Source: Streptomyces parvus
Lineage (GTDB): Bacteria > Actinomycetota > Actinomycetes > Streptomycetales > Streptomycetaceae
Assembly: GCF_014648875.1 (NCBI RefSeq)
Contig: NZ_BMRY01000013.1
Span: forward strand, 62,001-126,000
Reading direction: 5' to 3'
Length of the DNA: 64,000 nt
Below, piece after piece: positions 8,762 through 17,911 of the stretch; the stretch's first letter is position 1, and each line of letters begins with the position of its first letter. The notes under the pieces are model-generated. The model worked only from the letters and a program-made list of their open reading frames with translations, did no database searches and had not been told where the DNA came from. The translations under genes were made by a program, and so were the position numbers.

Positions 8762-8783
8762 TGATTGTTAGCGCTAACAATCA
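8762..8783. promoter_or_regulatory. LacI-family operator upstream of araB
   Basis: A perfect 22-bp palindrome with core TTGTTAGCGCTAACAA lies 51 nt upstream of the araB GTG. The central AGCGCT is typical of LacI/AraR-type operators. A second copy of the core sits upstream of the divergent transporter genes at 10101. Confidence 0.85.
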
Positions 8784-8883
8784 CTGGAGGCAAGAGGCCC
8801 GGGCTTTCGGAGTGGCGTGAGCCGGGACTTCCGGGGGCATACCGTACGGATTCCGGGGTGGCGTGCGGACGGACTCCCGGGTT

Positions 8884-8925
8884 CGCGAGTCGTGCGGATC
8901 GATGCGCGAGTCGTACGGATCGAGG
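8884..8925. repeat. Two-copy 21-bp tandem repeat
   Basis: Units at 8884-8904 and 8905-8925 (beginning CGCGAGTCGT) differ at three positions. They lie just downstream of the LacI-type gene stop, in the gap before the araB operator. No function is apparent. Confidence 0.75.
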
Positions 8926-8938
8926 GGCGGCGCCCTGC

Positions 8939-9985
8939 TCAGGCGCCGTCCTGCGACCGGGTGCTCGCCCGGACGATGAGCTGCGGCTCCACCACGATGT
9001 GCTCCACGCCGGACGCGGTGCCCTCGATGTGCTCCAACAGCAGCTGGATGCTCCGGCGGCCGATGGCCGTGAAGTCCTGGCGCACGGTCGTCAGCGGGGG
9101 AGGGAAGAACCCCGCCTCCGGGATGTCGTCGAAACCCGCGACCGCCACCTGCCGCGGGGTACGGATCCCCGCCTCCCGCAGCGCGCGCAGAACCCCCAGC
9201 GCCATCTGGTCGTTGGCGACGAAGGCCGCCGTCACCGGGGCCGCGCCCCGCCCCGCCAGGGCCAGCCCCGCCAGCTCCTGCCCCGCGTGGTAGCCGGACA
9301 GCGGGCTCCAGTCGCCCCGCAGCACGCGCGGCGGTCGGATCCCGTGCTCCTCCAGCACGGCGCGCCAGCCCTCGGTGCGCGCGGCGCTCTCCAGCCAGTC
9401 CTCGGGCCCCGCCACGTGCCAGACCGTCTCGTGGCCGGTGGCCAGGAGGTGTTCGGTGACGAGACGGGCGCCGAGCTCCTGGTCCAGGGAGACGCCGGGG
9501 ATGTCGAGCCCGTGGCTGCCCTCCACCGTGACGACGGGGAAGGGCGGGGCCAGCCGGGCCAGCGCCTGCACGCTGGAGCGCTGGGGGGTGATGGCGACAG
9601 CGCCCTCGACACCCCAGGCCGCCAGATGGTCGAGCGCGTCCTCCAGCGCGTGGCCGCCGCCGCTGCGCAGGGTCACGGTCGAGACCAGGTACCCCTCGTC
9701 GCGCGCTGCTTCCTGCAGGCCGGCCAGGGTGCTCGCGGGGCCGTAGAGCGTCGGGTCGACCGCGATGACGCCGATCGTCCGCGAACGCCGGGTGACCAGC
9801 GCCCGGGCCGCGGAGTTGCGGCGGTATCCGAGCCGTTCGATCGCGGCCGTCACCTGCTCGCGGGTGGTGGCCCGGACGTTGGGGTGGCCGCTGAGCACCC
9901 GGGAAACGGTCTGGTGGGAGACGCCCGCCTCCCGGGCGACGTCGGCCATCGTCGGTGGGCGGAGGGCCTCCGTGGGGCGGATCAT
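8939..9985 (-). CDS. LacI-family transcriptional regulator (probable arabinose repressor)
   Basis: This 348-aa protein has an N-terminal LacI helix-turn-helix (TMADVAREAGVSHQTVSRVL, about residues 12-31). A periplasmic-binding-protein-like effector domain follows, with the usual GFDDIPEA segment near the C-terminus. The ATG at 9985 has GGAGGAAG 6 nt upstream; the longer frame gives an unrelated N-terminus. It sits between araB and the divergent transporter, with AGCGCTAACA palindromes at both promoters. It therefore most likely represses both units and is released by L-arabinose or a derivative. The effector is inferred from context. Confidence 0.92.
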   Translation of the reverse strand: MIRPTEALRPPTMADVAREAGVSHQTVSRVLSGHPNVRATTREQVTAAIERLGYRRNSAARALVTRRSRTIGVIAVDPTLYGPASTLAGLQEAARDEGYLVSTVTLRSGGGHALEDALDHLAAWGVEGAVAITPQRSSVQALARLAPPFPVVTVEGSHGLDIPGVSLDQELGARLVTEHLLATGHETVWHVAGPEDWLESAARTEGWRAVLEEHGIRPPRVLRGDWSPLSGYHAGQELAGLALAGRGAAPVTAAFVANDQMALGVLRALREAGIRTPRQVAVAGFDDIPEAGFFPPPLTTVRQDFTAIGRRSIQLLLEHIEGTASGVEHIVVEPQLIVRASTRSQDGA

Positions 9986-10057
9986 GCCTTGCTTCCTCCG
10001 GACGACGGCCGCGGCCCGGCCCGGTCGCGGGGCGCCCCGCGAGGGCGACGGGCCCAC

Positions 10058-10069
10058 CTCGAATTCGAG
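10058..10069. promoter_or_regulatory. 12-bp palindrome in the lacI-type / chvE-type divergent promoter region
   Basis: CTCGAATTCGAG is a perfect palindrome 73 nt upstream of the LacI-type start. It does not resemble the AGCGCT operators. It may be chance or part of an autoregulatory site. Confidence 0.25.
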
Positions 10070-10100
10070 AAACAGCTTAACGCCTCTTGCCCCCACCGTG

Positions 10101-10117
10101 TGTGAGCGCTAACAATC
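10101..10117. promoter_or_regulatory. LacI-family operator upstream of the sugar ABC transporter
   Basis: TGTGAGCGCTAACAATC matches the araB operator core at all but one position (TGTTAGCGCTAACAATC). It lies between the divergent LacI-type gene and the sugar-binding protein gene, about 145 nt before the latter. It probably ties transport to the same repressor. Confidence 0.75.
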
Positions 10118-10260
10118 CAGTGGCCGGTGGGCGGTTCCCCTGTCGGCGGGTGCCCGTAGCCCGCGACGACGGGGCCCGCCGGCTTCTCGACCCTGCCCGG
10201 AGCCGCCCCGACGGCCTGCCCCCAGAGCCGCCCCAACGACGGGAATGCCAGGTAACGACC

Positions 10261-11370
10261 ATGACGAACCGACGAGCCGCCCTTCCGCTCCTCGCCACCG
10301 CGACCGCGTGCGCCCTGCTGCTGACCGCCTGCGGCCAGAACAGCGAGGGCGGAAGCCGCGAGAAGTCCGGCGACGACGCCCGGACCATCGGCATCGCGAT
10401 GCCGACCAAGTCGTCCGAACGCTGGATAGCCGACGGCAGGAACATGACGGCCAGCCTGAAGAAGGCGGGCTTCCGGACCACCCTCCAGTACGGCGAGGAC
10501 GACCCCGACCAGCAGGTCTCCCAGATCGAGAACATGATCACCCAGGGGGTGGACGCCCTGGTCATCGCCGCGATCAACGGCGAGGCCCTCTCCAACGTCC
10601 TCCAGCAGGCCGCCGACGCCGACATCCCCGTCATCTCCTACGACCGGCTGATCCTCGGCTCCGACCACGTCGACTACTACGCCTCCTTCGACAACGAGAA
10701 GGTCGGGGAGCTCCAGGCCGGCTACATCGTCGACAAGCTCGAACTGAAGGACCGGCCGGACGAGGGCCCCTTCAACATCGAGCTGTTCGCGGGGTCGAAC
10801 GACGACAACAACACCAAGTACTTCTTCAACGGCGCCATGAAGGTGCTGAAGCCCTACATCGACGACAAGCGCCTCGTCGTCCGCTCCGGCCAGACCCGCC
10901 TCAACCAGGTCACCACCCTGCGCTGGGACGGCGGCACCGCCCAGAAGCGGATGGACGACCTGCTCACCTCCACGTACTCCAGCGCCCGGGTCGACGCCGT
11001 CCTCTCCCCGTACGACGGCATCTCCATCGGCATCCTCTCGGCTCTCAAGTCCGACGACTACGGCAGCTCCGCCAAGCCCCTGCCGGTCGTCACCGGCCAG
11101 GACGCGGAGGCCGCCTCCGTGAAGTCGATCATCGCGGGCGAGCAGACCCAGACCGTCTACAAGGACACCCGAGCCCTCGCCCAGGTGGCCTCCGACATGG
11201 TCGGAGCGGTCCTGGACGGCGAGAAGCCGGAGACCAACGACACCACGACGTACGACAACGGGAAGAAGGTCGTCCCCGCGCACCTGCTGCCGCCGGTCAG
11301 CGTGGACAAGTCCAACTACCGGTCCGTGCTCGTCGACTCGGGCTACCTGAAGGCCGAGGACCTGCGGTGA
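10261..11370 (+). CDS. chvE: Multiple-monosaccharide ABC transporter substrate-binding lipoprotein (ChvE-like)
   Basis: This 369-aa extracellular sugar-binding protein has a lipoprotein signal peptide (hydrophobic stretch ending LLLTAC, lipid-modified Cys near residue 21). The type I periplasmic-binding fold follows, with family segments IGIAMPTKSSERWI, YGEDDPDQQVSQIENM, VISYDRLI and ELFAGSNDDNN. These are typical of ChvE/XylF-like aldose-binding proteins. It starts at the ATG at 10261 with a weak AGG upstream. Its stop overlaps the GTG of the ATPase gene by 3 nt. Beside araBAD and a shared operator, L-arabinose is the likely main ligand, though ChvE relatives bind several sugars. Confidence 0.9.
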   Translation: MTNRRAALPLLATATACALLLTACGQNSEGGSREKSGDDARTIGIAMPTKSSERWIADGRNMTASLKKAGFRTTLQYGEDDPDQQVSQIENMITQGVDALVIAAINGEALSNVLQQAADADIPVISYDRLILGSDHVDYYASFDNEKVGELQAGYIVDKLELKDRPDEGPFNIELFAGSNDDNNTKYFFNGAMKVLKPYIDDKRLVVRSGQTRLNQVTTLRWDGGTAQKRMDDLLTSTYSSARVDAVLSPYDGISIGILSALKSDDYGSSAKPLPVVTGQDAEAASVKSIIAGEQTQTVYKDTRALAQVASDMVGAVLDGEKPETNDTTTYDNGKKVVPAHLLPPVSVDKSNYRSVLVDSGYLKAEDLR

Positions 11371-14234
11371 CACCCAAGGCCCCGACCACCGGCCCGGGCC
11401 CGGAGCGGGACGCGGCCGGCGGCCTCGTGCTCGACATGCGGTCCATCAGCAAGACGTTCCCCGGCGTGAAGGCGCTGAGCGAGGTGAACCTGCGCGTGCG
11501 CCGAGGCGAGGTCCACGCGCTGTGCGGCGAGAACGGCGCGGGCAAGTCCACGCTGATGAAGGTCCTCTCCGGCGTCCACCCGCACGGCAGTTACGAGGGA
11601 GAGATCCGCTACGAGGGGGAGGAGTGCCGGTTCCGCGACATCCGCGCCAGCGAACGGTCCGGCATCGTGATCATCCATCAGGAGCTGGCCCTCGTCCCCC
11701 AGCTCTCGATCGCCGAGAACATCTTCCTCGGCCACGAGCCCGCCCGCCGCGGCGTCATCGCCTGGCCGGCGACCCTGCGCCGGGCCGCCGAACTCCTGCG
11801 CCGCGTGGGTCTCGACGAGCATCCGCAGACCCGGGTCGCCGACATCGGGGTGAGCAAACAGCAACTGGTCGAGATCGCCAAGGCGCTGGCCAAGGACGTC
11901 GGACTGCTGATCCTCGACGAGCCGACCGCCGCGCTGAACGACGAGGACAGCGCCCAACTGCTCCGGCTCATCGGCGAACTGAAGAACCAGGGCATCACCT
12001 CCATCATCATCTCGCACAAGCTGGGCGAGATCGCCCAGGTCGCCGACTCCGTCACCGTCCTCCGCGACGGCCGCACGGTGGAGACCCTCGACCTGAAGGA
12101 CCCGGGGACCACGGAGGAGCGCATCATCCGCTCCATGGTGGGCCGGAGCCTCGACAGCCGCTTCCCCGACCGCACCCCCTGCGCCGCGCCGCCCGCCCCC
12201 GCCCCGGCCCTGGAGATCCGCGACTGGACCGTGGGCCACCCCGTCGACCATCAGCGCAAGGTCGTCGACGGGGTGTCGCTGCGGGTGGAGCGCGGCGAGA
12301 TCGTCGGCATCGCCGGGCTGATGGGCGCCGGCCGCACCGAACTCGCCATGAGCGTATTCGGCCGCTCCTACGGGCGGTACCTCTCCGGGACGGTGCTCAG
12401 GGACGGGGCCGAGGCCCGGACCCGTACCGTGCCGGAGGCCGTGGACGCGGGCATCGCCTATGTGACGGAGGACCGCAAGCACTACGGACTCGACCTCCAG
12501 GACTCCGTCAGCCGGAACATCTCCCTCGCCTCGCTGTCCCGGCTGGCCCGGCGCGGGGTGGTCGACGCCCACCAGGAGCGCGTCGTCGCCGAGGAGTTCC
12601 GCCGCACCATGAACATCCGGGCCCGCACGGTCTTCGAGCAGGTGGGCCGGCTCTCCGGCGGCAACCAGCAGAAGGTCGTCCTCAGCAAGTGGATCCTCGC
12701 CGGGCCCGAGGTCCTCATCCTGGACGAACCGACCCGGGGCGTCGACGTCGGCGCCAAGTACGAGATCTACACGGTGATCGACCGGCTCGCCGCCGAGGGC
12801 AAGGCCGTCCTGATGATCTCGTCCGAGCTGCCCGAACTCCTCGGCATGTGCGACCGCGTCTACACGATGGCGGCCGGCCGGATCACCGGCGAGAGCTCCC
12901 GCGCCGAGGCCGACCAGGAGCTGCTGATGCGGTACATGACGCACGACCCCGCCGTCCCCGCGCCCCGGCACCCCACACCCCACGAAGGACTCACCGATGA
13001 GCCTGACCTCAGCCCCACCCCTCCGGCCGCCGCGGACCCGGGATCACGCGGGGCCGCCCCGGCAGTGGCGCGCCTGCTGGTGGAGAACGTCCGGCGCAAC
13101 ACCCGGCAGTACGGGATGCTGTTCGCGCTGGGACTCATCGTGCTGCTCTTCCAGGTCTGGACGGGCGGCGACCTGCTCCTGCCGCGCAACGTCTCCAACC
13201 TCGTCCTGCAGAACAGCTACATCCTGATCCTCGCCATCGGCATGATGATCGTCATCATCTCCGGCCACATCGACCTCTCCGTGGGCTCGCTGACGGCCCT
13301 GGTGGGCGCGGTCGCGGCGGTGCTGATGGTGGAGCACCGGCTCGCCTGGCCCGTCGCCGTGGTGGTGACCCTCCTCATCGGCGCGGCGGCGGGGGCGGTC
13401 CAGGGCTTCTTCATCGCGTACGTCGGCATCCCCTCGTTCATCGTCACGCTGGCCGGCATGCTGCTGTTTCGGGGGCTGACGGAGATCTTCCTCCAGGGAC
13501 AGACCCTGGGCCCCTTCCCCGAGGGGCTGCAGAAGGTGGCGAACGGCTTCCTGCCGGAGGTCGGCCCCGTCACCAACTACCACAACCTGACCCTGCTGCT
13601 CGGGCTCGGAGTGATCGCCCTGGTGGTCGGCCAGGAGATCCGCAACCGCGCCCGGCAGACGGAGTTCGACCTGGCGCCCCTGCCGAAGAACCTGTTCGTC
13701 CTGAAGCTCGTCGCCCTGGTCGCCGCCATCACGGTGGCCACGCTCCTGCTCGCCAGCTACAAGGGCGCGCCGGTCGTCCTGATCGTCCTCGCGGTCCTGC
13801 TGGTCTGCTTCGGGTACGTGATGCGCAACGTGGTCGTCGGACGGCACGTGTACGCCATCGGCGGCAACCTGCCCGCGGCCAAGCTGTCGGGCGTCAAGGA
13901 CCGCAAGGTGACCTTCGCGGTCTTCCTGAACATGGGGATGCTGGCGGCCCTGGCCGGGCTGGTGTTCGCGGCGCGGTTCAACGCGGCCTCGCCGAAGGCG
14001 GGCATCAACTTCGAGCTGGAGGCCATCGCCGCGGCCTTCATCGGAGGGGCCTCGATGAGCGGCGGTGTGGGCACCGTGCTGGGCGCCGTCATCGGCGGGC
14101 TGGTCCTCGGGGTCCTCAACAACGGGATGAACCTGGTGGGCATCGGCACCGACTGGCAGCAGGTGATCAAGGGCCTGGCGCTGCTGGCCGCGGTCGGCTT
14201 CGACGTCTGGAACAAGCGCCGGGCGGGCTCCTGA
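11367..14234 (+). CDS. Fused sugar ABC transporter ATPase-permease (MmsA-MmsB/GguA-GguB type)
   Basis: A single open frame of 955 aa encodes both the two-domain ATPase and the membrane permease, which are normally separate genes. ATPase part: Walker A GENGAGKST near residue 53, LILDEPTAAL, a second degenerate domain with LSGGNQQKV near residue 430, and LILDEPTRGVDVGAK. A Pro-rich linker (about 520-566) leads into a permease with about 9-10 hydrophobic helices, including SGHIDLSVGSLTALVG and GIPSFIVTLAGML. No stop separates the parts. An ATG at 12997 with AGGA 8 nt upstream, in another frame, looks like an old permease start. Either a true fusion or a one-base indel joining overlapping genes would explain this. 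Confidence 0.8.
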   Translation: MTPKAPTTGPGPERDAAGGLVLDMRSISKTFPGVKALSEVNLRVRRGEVHALCGENGAGKSTLMKVLSGVHPHGSYEGEIRYEGEECRFRDIRASERSGIVIIHQELALVPQLSIAENIFLGHEPARRGVIAWPATLRRAAELLRRVGLDEHPQTRVADIGVSKQQLVEIAKALAKDVGLLILDEPTAALNDEDSAQLLRLIGELKNQGITSIIISHKLGEIAQVADSVTVLRDGRTVETLDLKDPGTTEERIIRSMVGRSLDSRFPDRTPCAAPPAPAPALEIRDWTVGHPVDHQRKVVDGVSLRVERGEIVGIAGLMGAGRTELAMSVFGRSYGRYLSGTVLRDGAEARTRTVPEAVDAGIAYVTEDRKHYGLDLQDSVSRNISLASLSRLARRGVVDAHQERVVAEEFRRTMNIRARTVFEQVGRLSGGNQQKVVLSKWILAGPEVLILDEPTRGVDVGAKYEIYTVIDRLAAEGKAVLMISSELPELLGMCDRVYTMAAGRITGESSRAEADQELLMRYMTHDPAVPAPRHPTPHEGLTDEPDLSPTPPAAADPGSRGAAPAVARLLVENVRRNTRQYGMLFALGLIVLLFQVWTGGDLLLPRNVSNLVLQNSYILILAIGMMIVIISGHIDLSVGSLTALVGAVAAVLMVEHRLAWPVAVVVTLLIGAAAGAVQGFFIAYVGIPSFIVTLAGMLLFRGLTEIFLQGQTLGPFPEGLQKVANGFLPEVGPVTNYHNLTLLLGLGVIALVVGQEIRNRARQTEFDLAPLPKNLFVLKLVALVAAITVATLLLASYKGAPVVLIVLAVLLVCFGYVMRNVVVGRHVYAIGGNLPAAKLSGVKDRKVTFAVFLNMGMLAALAGLVFAARFNAASPKAGINFELEAIAAAFIGGASMSGGVGTVLGAVIGGLVLGVLNNGMNLVGIGTDWQQVIKGLALLAAVGFDVWNKRRAGS

Positions 14235-14303
14235 CCAGGGCCGGGCAGGGCCGACCGGGGCAGTCGACTGCTTGATCGTGTCCGCGCGGGGTAGCGAATC
14301 GGT

Positions 14304-16271
14304 ATGACCACTGACAGAACATCGCCCGCGACCGGCGGGTACGTACAGCCGGAGATCGACGTCCGGGTGCTGACCGAGGTGCTCGACGGCGAGTACGCCG
14401 AGGTCCGTGACCTGGTCCGGGCCAATCTGGTGACGCACGCCTCGGTGCTGGTCGAGGCCGACGAGCTCGGCATCGACGCGTTCCGCGAGCGGGTGCGCGA
14501 CCTCGTGGTCGAGATGGCGGCGACGGGCCAGACCGGCATGGGCTTCCCGAAGCGGTACGGCGGTGGCGGCGACGTCGGGGCCTCGATCGCCGCGTTCGAG
14601 ACGCTCGCCTTCGGCGATCTGTCGGTGCTGGTCAAGGTCGGTGTGCAGTTCGGGCTCTTCGGCGGCGCGATCCTGCATCTGGGCACCGAGCGCCACCACG
14701 ACACCTATCTCCCCGCCCTGGTCACCGGGGAGCTGATGGGCTGCTTCGCGATGACGGAGACCGGGCACGGCTCCAACGTCCAGGCGCTCGGCACCGTCGC
14801 GCGCTACGACGCCGGCGCCCAGCAGTTCGTCATCACCACCGAGGGCGACCAGGCGCGCAAGGACTACATCGGCAACGCGGCCCGCCACGGCGAACTGGCG
14901 GTCGTCTTCGCACAGTTGGAGGTGGGTGGCGAGTCCCGTGGGGTGCACGCGTTCGTCGTGCCGATCCGGGCCGGCGGCGAGGCGGCACCCGGGGTCCACA
15001 TCGAGGACGACGGCCGCAAGATGGGCCTCAACGGCGTCGACAACGGGCGCATCCGGTTCGACGGTGTGCGGGTGGACCGCGAGGCGCTGCTCAACCGCTT
15101 CGCCGACGTCACCCCCGAAGGCGTCTACGAGAGCACGATCGACAACCCCCACCGCCGCTTCTTCACCATGCTCGGCACCCTGGTGCAGGGCCGGGTCAGC
15201 GTCGGCGGCGCCGGGGTCAACGCCGCCAAGGTCGCCCTCACGATCGCCACGAAGTACGCCTTGCGGCGACGGCAGTTCGCGGCCGGCCCCGAGGGGGAGG
15301 AGCAGTTGCTCCTCGACTACGGGCTGCACCAGCGGCGTCTGCTGCCGCTCATCGCCCGTACGTACGCACTGCACTTCGCCCAGGACGTCGTCCGCACCCA
15401 GCTGCACGACGTCTTCTCCGATCTGGAGGACGACGCGCAGGCACGACGCCTGCTGGAGGCCAGGGCCGCCGGAACCAAGGCGCTCGCCACCTGGCACGCC
15501 ACCCAGGCGATCCAGGAGTGCCGCGAGGCGTGCGGCGGCGCGGGCTATCTCGCCGTCAACCGGTTCGCCGCGCTCAAGGCCGACAGCGACATCTTCACCA
15601 CCTTCGAGGGCGACAACCACGTCCTGCTCCAGCTCGTCGCCAAGGGCCTGCTCACCGACTACGCGAGCGAGTTCGAGGACCTGGACCAACTGGGCATGGT
15701 CCGCTACGTCACCAACCTCGCCGTCGAGACGGTCATCGAGAAGACATCGGCCCACAAGCTGCTCGAACGGGTCCGCGATCTGCTGCCGGGCGGCGACGAG
15801 TGGGACCAGGAAGCCGGTCTGCTCGACTCGGAGTACCAGCTCGCCATGGTCCGCTACCGGGAGGAGCACATGCTCGCCGGGGTGGCCCGCAGGCTCAAGA
15901 GCGGCATCGACCGCAAGCGCGATCCGGGGGCGGTCTTCTCCGAGGTGCAGGACCATGTCATCGCCGTCGCCCGCGCCCATATGGAGCGGCTGGTGCTGGA
16001 GGCGTTCGTCGAGAAGACGCGTACGCTGCCCGACGGCGGCAACAAGGTCGCCCTCGGCCTGCTGTGCGACCTGTACGCCCTGTCGACGATCGAGGCGGAC
16101 CGCGCCTGGTTCATGGAGCACGGCCGGCTGACCGTCCAGCGCTCCAAGGCGATCACCCGCGAGGTGAACGACCTCTGCCGCAAGATCCGGCCCCTGGCCG
16201 GCGAACTCGTCGACGCCTGGGGGATTCCGGACGCCATGCTGCGCGCCCCGGACCTGGTGGGCGGGGCCTGA
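14304..16271 (+). CDS. Acyl-CoA oxidase/dehydrogenase family flavoenzyme
   Basis: This 655-aa protein oxidises acyl-CoA at the alpha-beta position using FAD. It is longer than ordinary acyl-CoA dehydrogenases (about 380 aa) and resembles the acyl-CoA oxidase layout. The FAD/substrate segments CFAMTETGHGSNVQ and GRVSVGGAGVNAAKVAL are present. The catalytic Glu is in the oxidase-type motif TTFEGDNHVLLQ, followed by a long helical C-terminal domain. It stands alone, 69 nt after the sugar transporter, and converges on the MFS small protein. Whether it passes electrons to oxygen or to ETF cannot be told from sequence. A second, different family member lies at 55002. Confidence 0.88.
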   Translation: MTTDRTSPATGGYVQPEIDVRVLTEVLDGEYAEVRDLVRANLVTHASVLVEADELGIDAFRERVRDLVVEMAATGQTGMGFPKRYGGGGDVGASIAAFETLAFGDLSVLVKVGVQFGLFGGAILHLGTERHHDTYLPALVTGELMGCFAMTETGHGSNVQALGTVARYDAGAQQFVITTEGDQARKDYIGNAARHGELAVVFAQLEVGGESRGVHAFVVPIRAGGEAAPGVHIEDDGRKMGLNGVDNGRIRFDGVRVDREALLNRFADVTPEGVYESTIDNPHRRFFTMLGTLVQGRVSVGGAGVNAAKVALTIATKYALRRRQFAAGPEGEEQLLLDYGLHQRRLLPLIARTYALHFAQDVVRTQLHDVFSDLEDDAQARRLLEARAAGTKALATWHATQAIQECREACGGAGYLAVNRFAALKADSDIFTTFEGDNHVLLQLVAKGLLTDYASEFEDLDQLGMVRYVTNLAVETVIEKTSAHKLLERVRDLLPGGDEWDQEAGLLDSEYQLAMVRYREEHMLAGVARRLKSGIDRKRDPGAVFSEVQDHVIAVARAHMERLVLEAFVEKTRTLPDGGNKVALGLLCDLYALSTIEADRAWFMEHGRLTVQRSKAITREVNDLCRKIRPLAGELVDAWGIPDAMLRAPDLVGGA

Positions 16272-16287
16272 ACCCCGGCGGTGGCCG

Positions 16288-16316
16288 CGACCCCGGGCCC
16301 GTCTGGTCCGGGGTCG
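16288..16316. terminator. Bidirectional terminator-like hairpin between convergent genes
   Basis: Arms CGACCCCGG and CCGGGGTCG (9 bp, perfect) flank an 11-nt loop. They lie between the ends of the acyl-CoA oxidase-like gene and the convergent 50-aa transporter partner. Confidence 0.6.
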
Positions 16317-16328
16317 GCCGGTAGTCCG

Positions 16329-16481
16329 TCAGCCGGTGAACAACTGGGTGGCCTTGCGGATCAGTTCGTACAGCCCGTAGGCGAGCGGGGCGCCCACCCA
16401 CACCCAGGTGAAGGCGATCAGCGGCCGCCGGTCCTTCCCCGCGGAGACGTCAGGCGGACTCTGACTGCTGCTGTCGGACAT
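16329..16481 (-). CDS. Small single-pass partner protein of OFA-type MFS transporter
   Basis: A 50-aa protein begins MSDSSSQSPPDVSAGKDRR, has one hydrophobic helix (LIAFTWVWVGAPLAYGLYEL) and ends in a basic tail. It overlaps the last 32 nt of the MFS transporter gene in another frame, so it is translated from the same message. Tiny helices of this kind recur directly after oxalate/formate-type MFS genes in actinobacteria, where they are annotated as an MFS small subunit. By inference it sits in the membrane with the transporter. Its biochemical role is not established. Confidence 0.75.
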   Translation of the reverse strand: MSDSSSQSPPDVSAGKDRRPLIAFTWVWVGAPLAYGLYELIRKATQLFTG

Positions 16482-17799
16482 CGGGCGCTCCCTTCTGCGC
16501 GGTGACGGCGGCGAGGTGGTGGGACGGGTGGACCGGGCGGACCAGTTCGTTGGCCACGAAGCCGACGACGAGCAGGGCCATCATGATGAGCAGGGACGTC
16601 CCGTACAGATCCGCGCCGTCCTTCCCGGCCTCCTCCTGCCGGTCGGCGATCCAGTTCACGATGAGCGGCCCGAGGACCCCGGCCGTGGACCAGGCGGTGA
16701 GCAGACGGCCGTGGATCGCGCCCACCTGGTACGTACCGAACAGGTCCTTCAGATAGGCGGGGATCGTCGCGAAGCCACCGCCGTAGAAGGAGAGGATGAC
16801 CAGCGCGCACAGCACGAACAGCGGCTTGGACGAGTCCCCCACCAGGGCGATGAGCGCGTACATGAGTGTGCCCGCACCGAGATAGACACGGTAGATGTTC
16901 TTGCGCCCGATCAGGTCGGAGGTCGAGGACCAGCCGATCCGGCCGGCCATGTTGGCCGCGGACAGCAGGGCGACGAACCCGGCGGCCGCCGTCACCGACA
17001 CGGGCGTCGAGGTGTCCGCGAAGAAGTCCGTGATCATCGGCGCGGCCTTCTCCAGGATGCCGATGCCGGCCGTCACGTTCATGCAGAGCACGACCCACAG
17101 CAGCCAGAACTGCGGAGTACGCAGCGCCTGACGCGCCGACACCTGCGGCCCGACGGCTGTGGCGGGGCCGCCGTCGGCCCGCTGCTCCTCCGTACGCGGG
17201 CGCGGCACCCGTACCAGCAGGACACCGAGCAGCATGAAGACGGAGTAGGACAGTCCGTGCACCAGGAAGGCCAGGGCGATGCCCTTGCTGTCGCTGCCGA
17301 AGGACTCCAGCATCTGCGCCGACCAGGGCGAGGCGATCAGCGCACCGCCGCCGAACCCCATGATGGCGATGCCCGTGGCCATGCCCGGGCGGTCGGGGAA
17401 CCACTTGATGAGCGTCGACACGGGAGAGATGTAGCCGATGCCGAGACCGATGCCCCCGACGAAGCCGTACCCCAGGACGATCAGCCAGAACTGCTGGGTC
17501 GCCGCGCCGAGCGCGGAGATCAGGAAGCCGGAGGAGAAGCAGACGAGGGCGACGGTCATGGCCCATCGGGGCCCGCGCCGCTCGACGAGTGTGCCGCCGA
17601 AAGCGGCGGAGAGGCCGAGCATGACGATGCCGAGCTGGAAGGGCAGGGCGCTCTGCGTGCCGCTGAGGCCGAGCGCGTCCTCCAGCGGTGGCTTGAACAC
17701 GGACCAGGCGTAGGCCTGGCCGATGGAGAGGTGGATCGAGAGGGCGGCGGGCGGTGCCAGCCAGCGACTCCAGCCCACGGGGGCGATGGGGGGACTCAT
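16450..17799 (-). CDS. MFS transporter, oxalate/formate antiporter (OFA) family
   Basis: This 449-aa, 12-helix major facilitator opens with the OFA-type segment SIHLSIGQAYAWSVF. The inter-helix loops carry the conserved YGFVGGIGLGIGYISPV and the WFPDRPGMATGIAIMGFGGGAL motif seen in oxalate/formate antiporters and pyruvate-type relatives. An ATG at 17799 begins it. The substrate is probably a small carboxylate, but OFA proteins vary. The 50-aa partner overlaps its 3' end. The TetR gene upstream on the same strand ends 113 nt away and may or may not regulate it. Confidence 0.9.
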   Translation of the reverse strand: MSPPIAPVGWSRWLAPPAALSIHLSIGQAYAWSVFKPPLEDALGLSGTQSALPFQLGIVMLGLSAAFGGTLVERRGPRWAMTVALVCFSSGFLISALGAATQQFWLIVLGYGFVGGIGLGIGYISPVSTLIKWFPDRPGMATGIAIMGFGGGALIASPWSAQMLESFGSDSKGIALAFLVHGLSYSVFMLLGVLLVRVPRPRTEEQRADGGPATAVGPQVSARQALRTPQFWLLWVVLCMNVTAGIGILEKAAPMITDFFADTSTPVSVTAAAGFVALLSAANMAGRIGWSSTSDLIGRKNIYRVYLGAGTLMYALIALVGDSSKPLFVLCALVILSFYGGGFATIPAYLKDLFGTYQVGAIHGRLLTAWSTAGVLGPLIVNWIADRQEEAGKDGADLYGTSLLIMMALLVVGFVANELVRPVHPSHHLAAVTAQKGAPDVRQQQSESA

Positions 17800-17911
17800 G
17801 GGTCCCTCACCGTAGTGACGGGTGATCCTGTTGAGAAGACTGTTGGTTAAACTTTCACCTTGTTCGATTCGCGTGATGGCGGCGCGTGCCGGTGAAGCCT
17901 GGCGAGGGTGG

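Noticed and set aside
13044..16121. 1025-aa minus-strand open frame
   Set aside because: It lies antisense to the sugar permease and acyl-CoA oxidase-like genes, is rich in Arg, His and Asp with no domain, and results from GC-biased codon use on the other strand.
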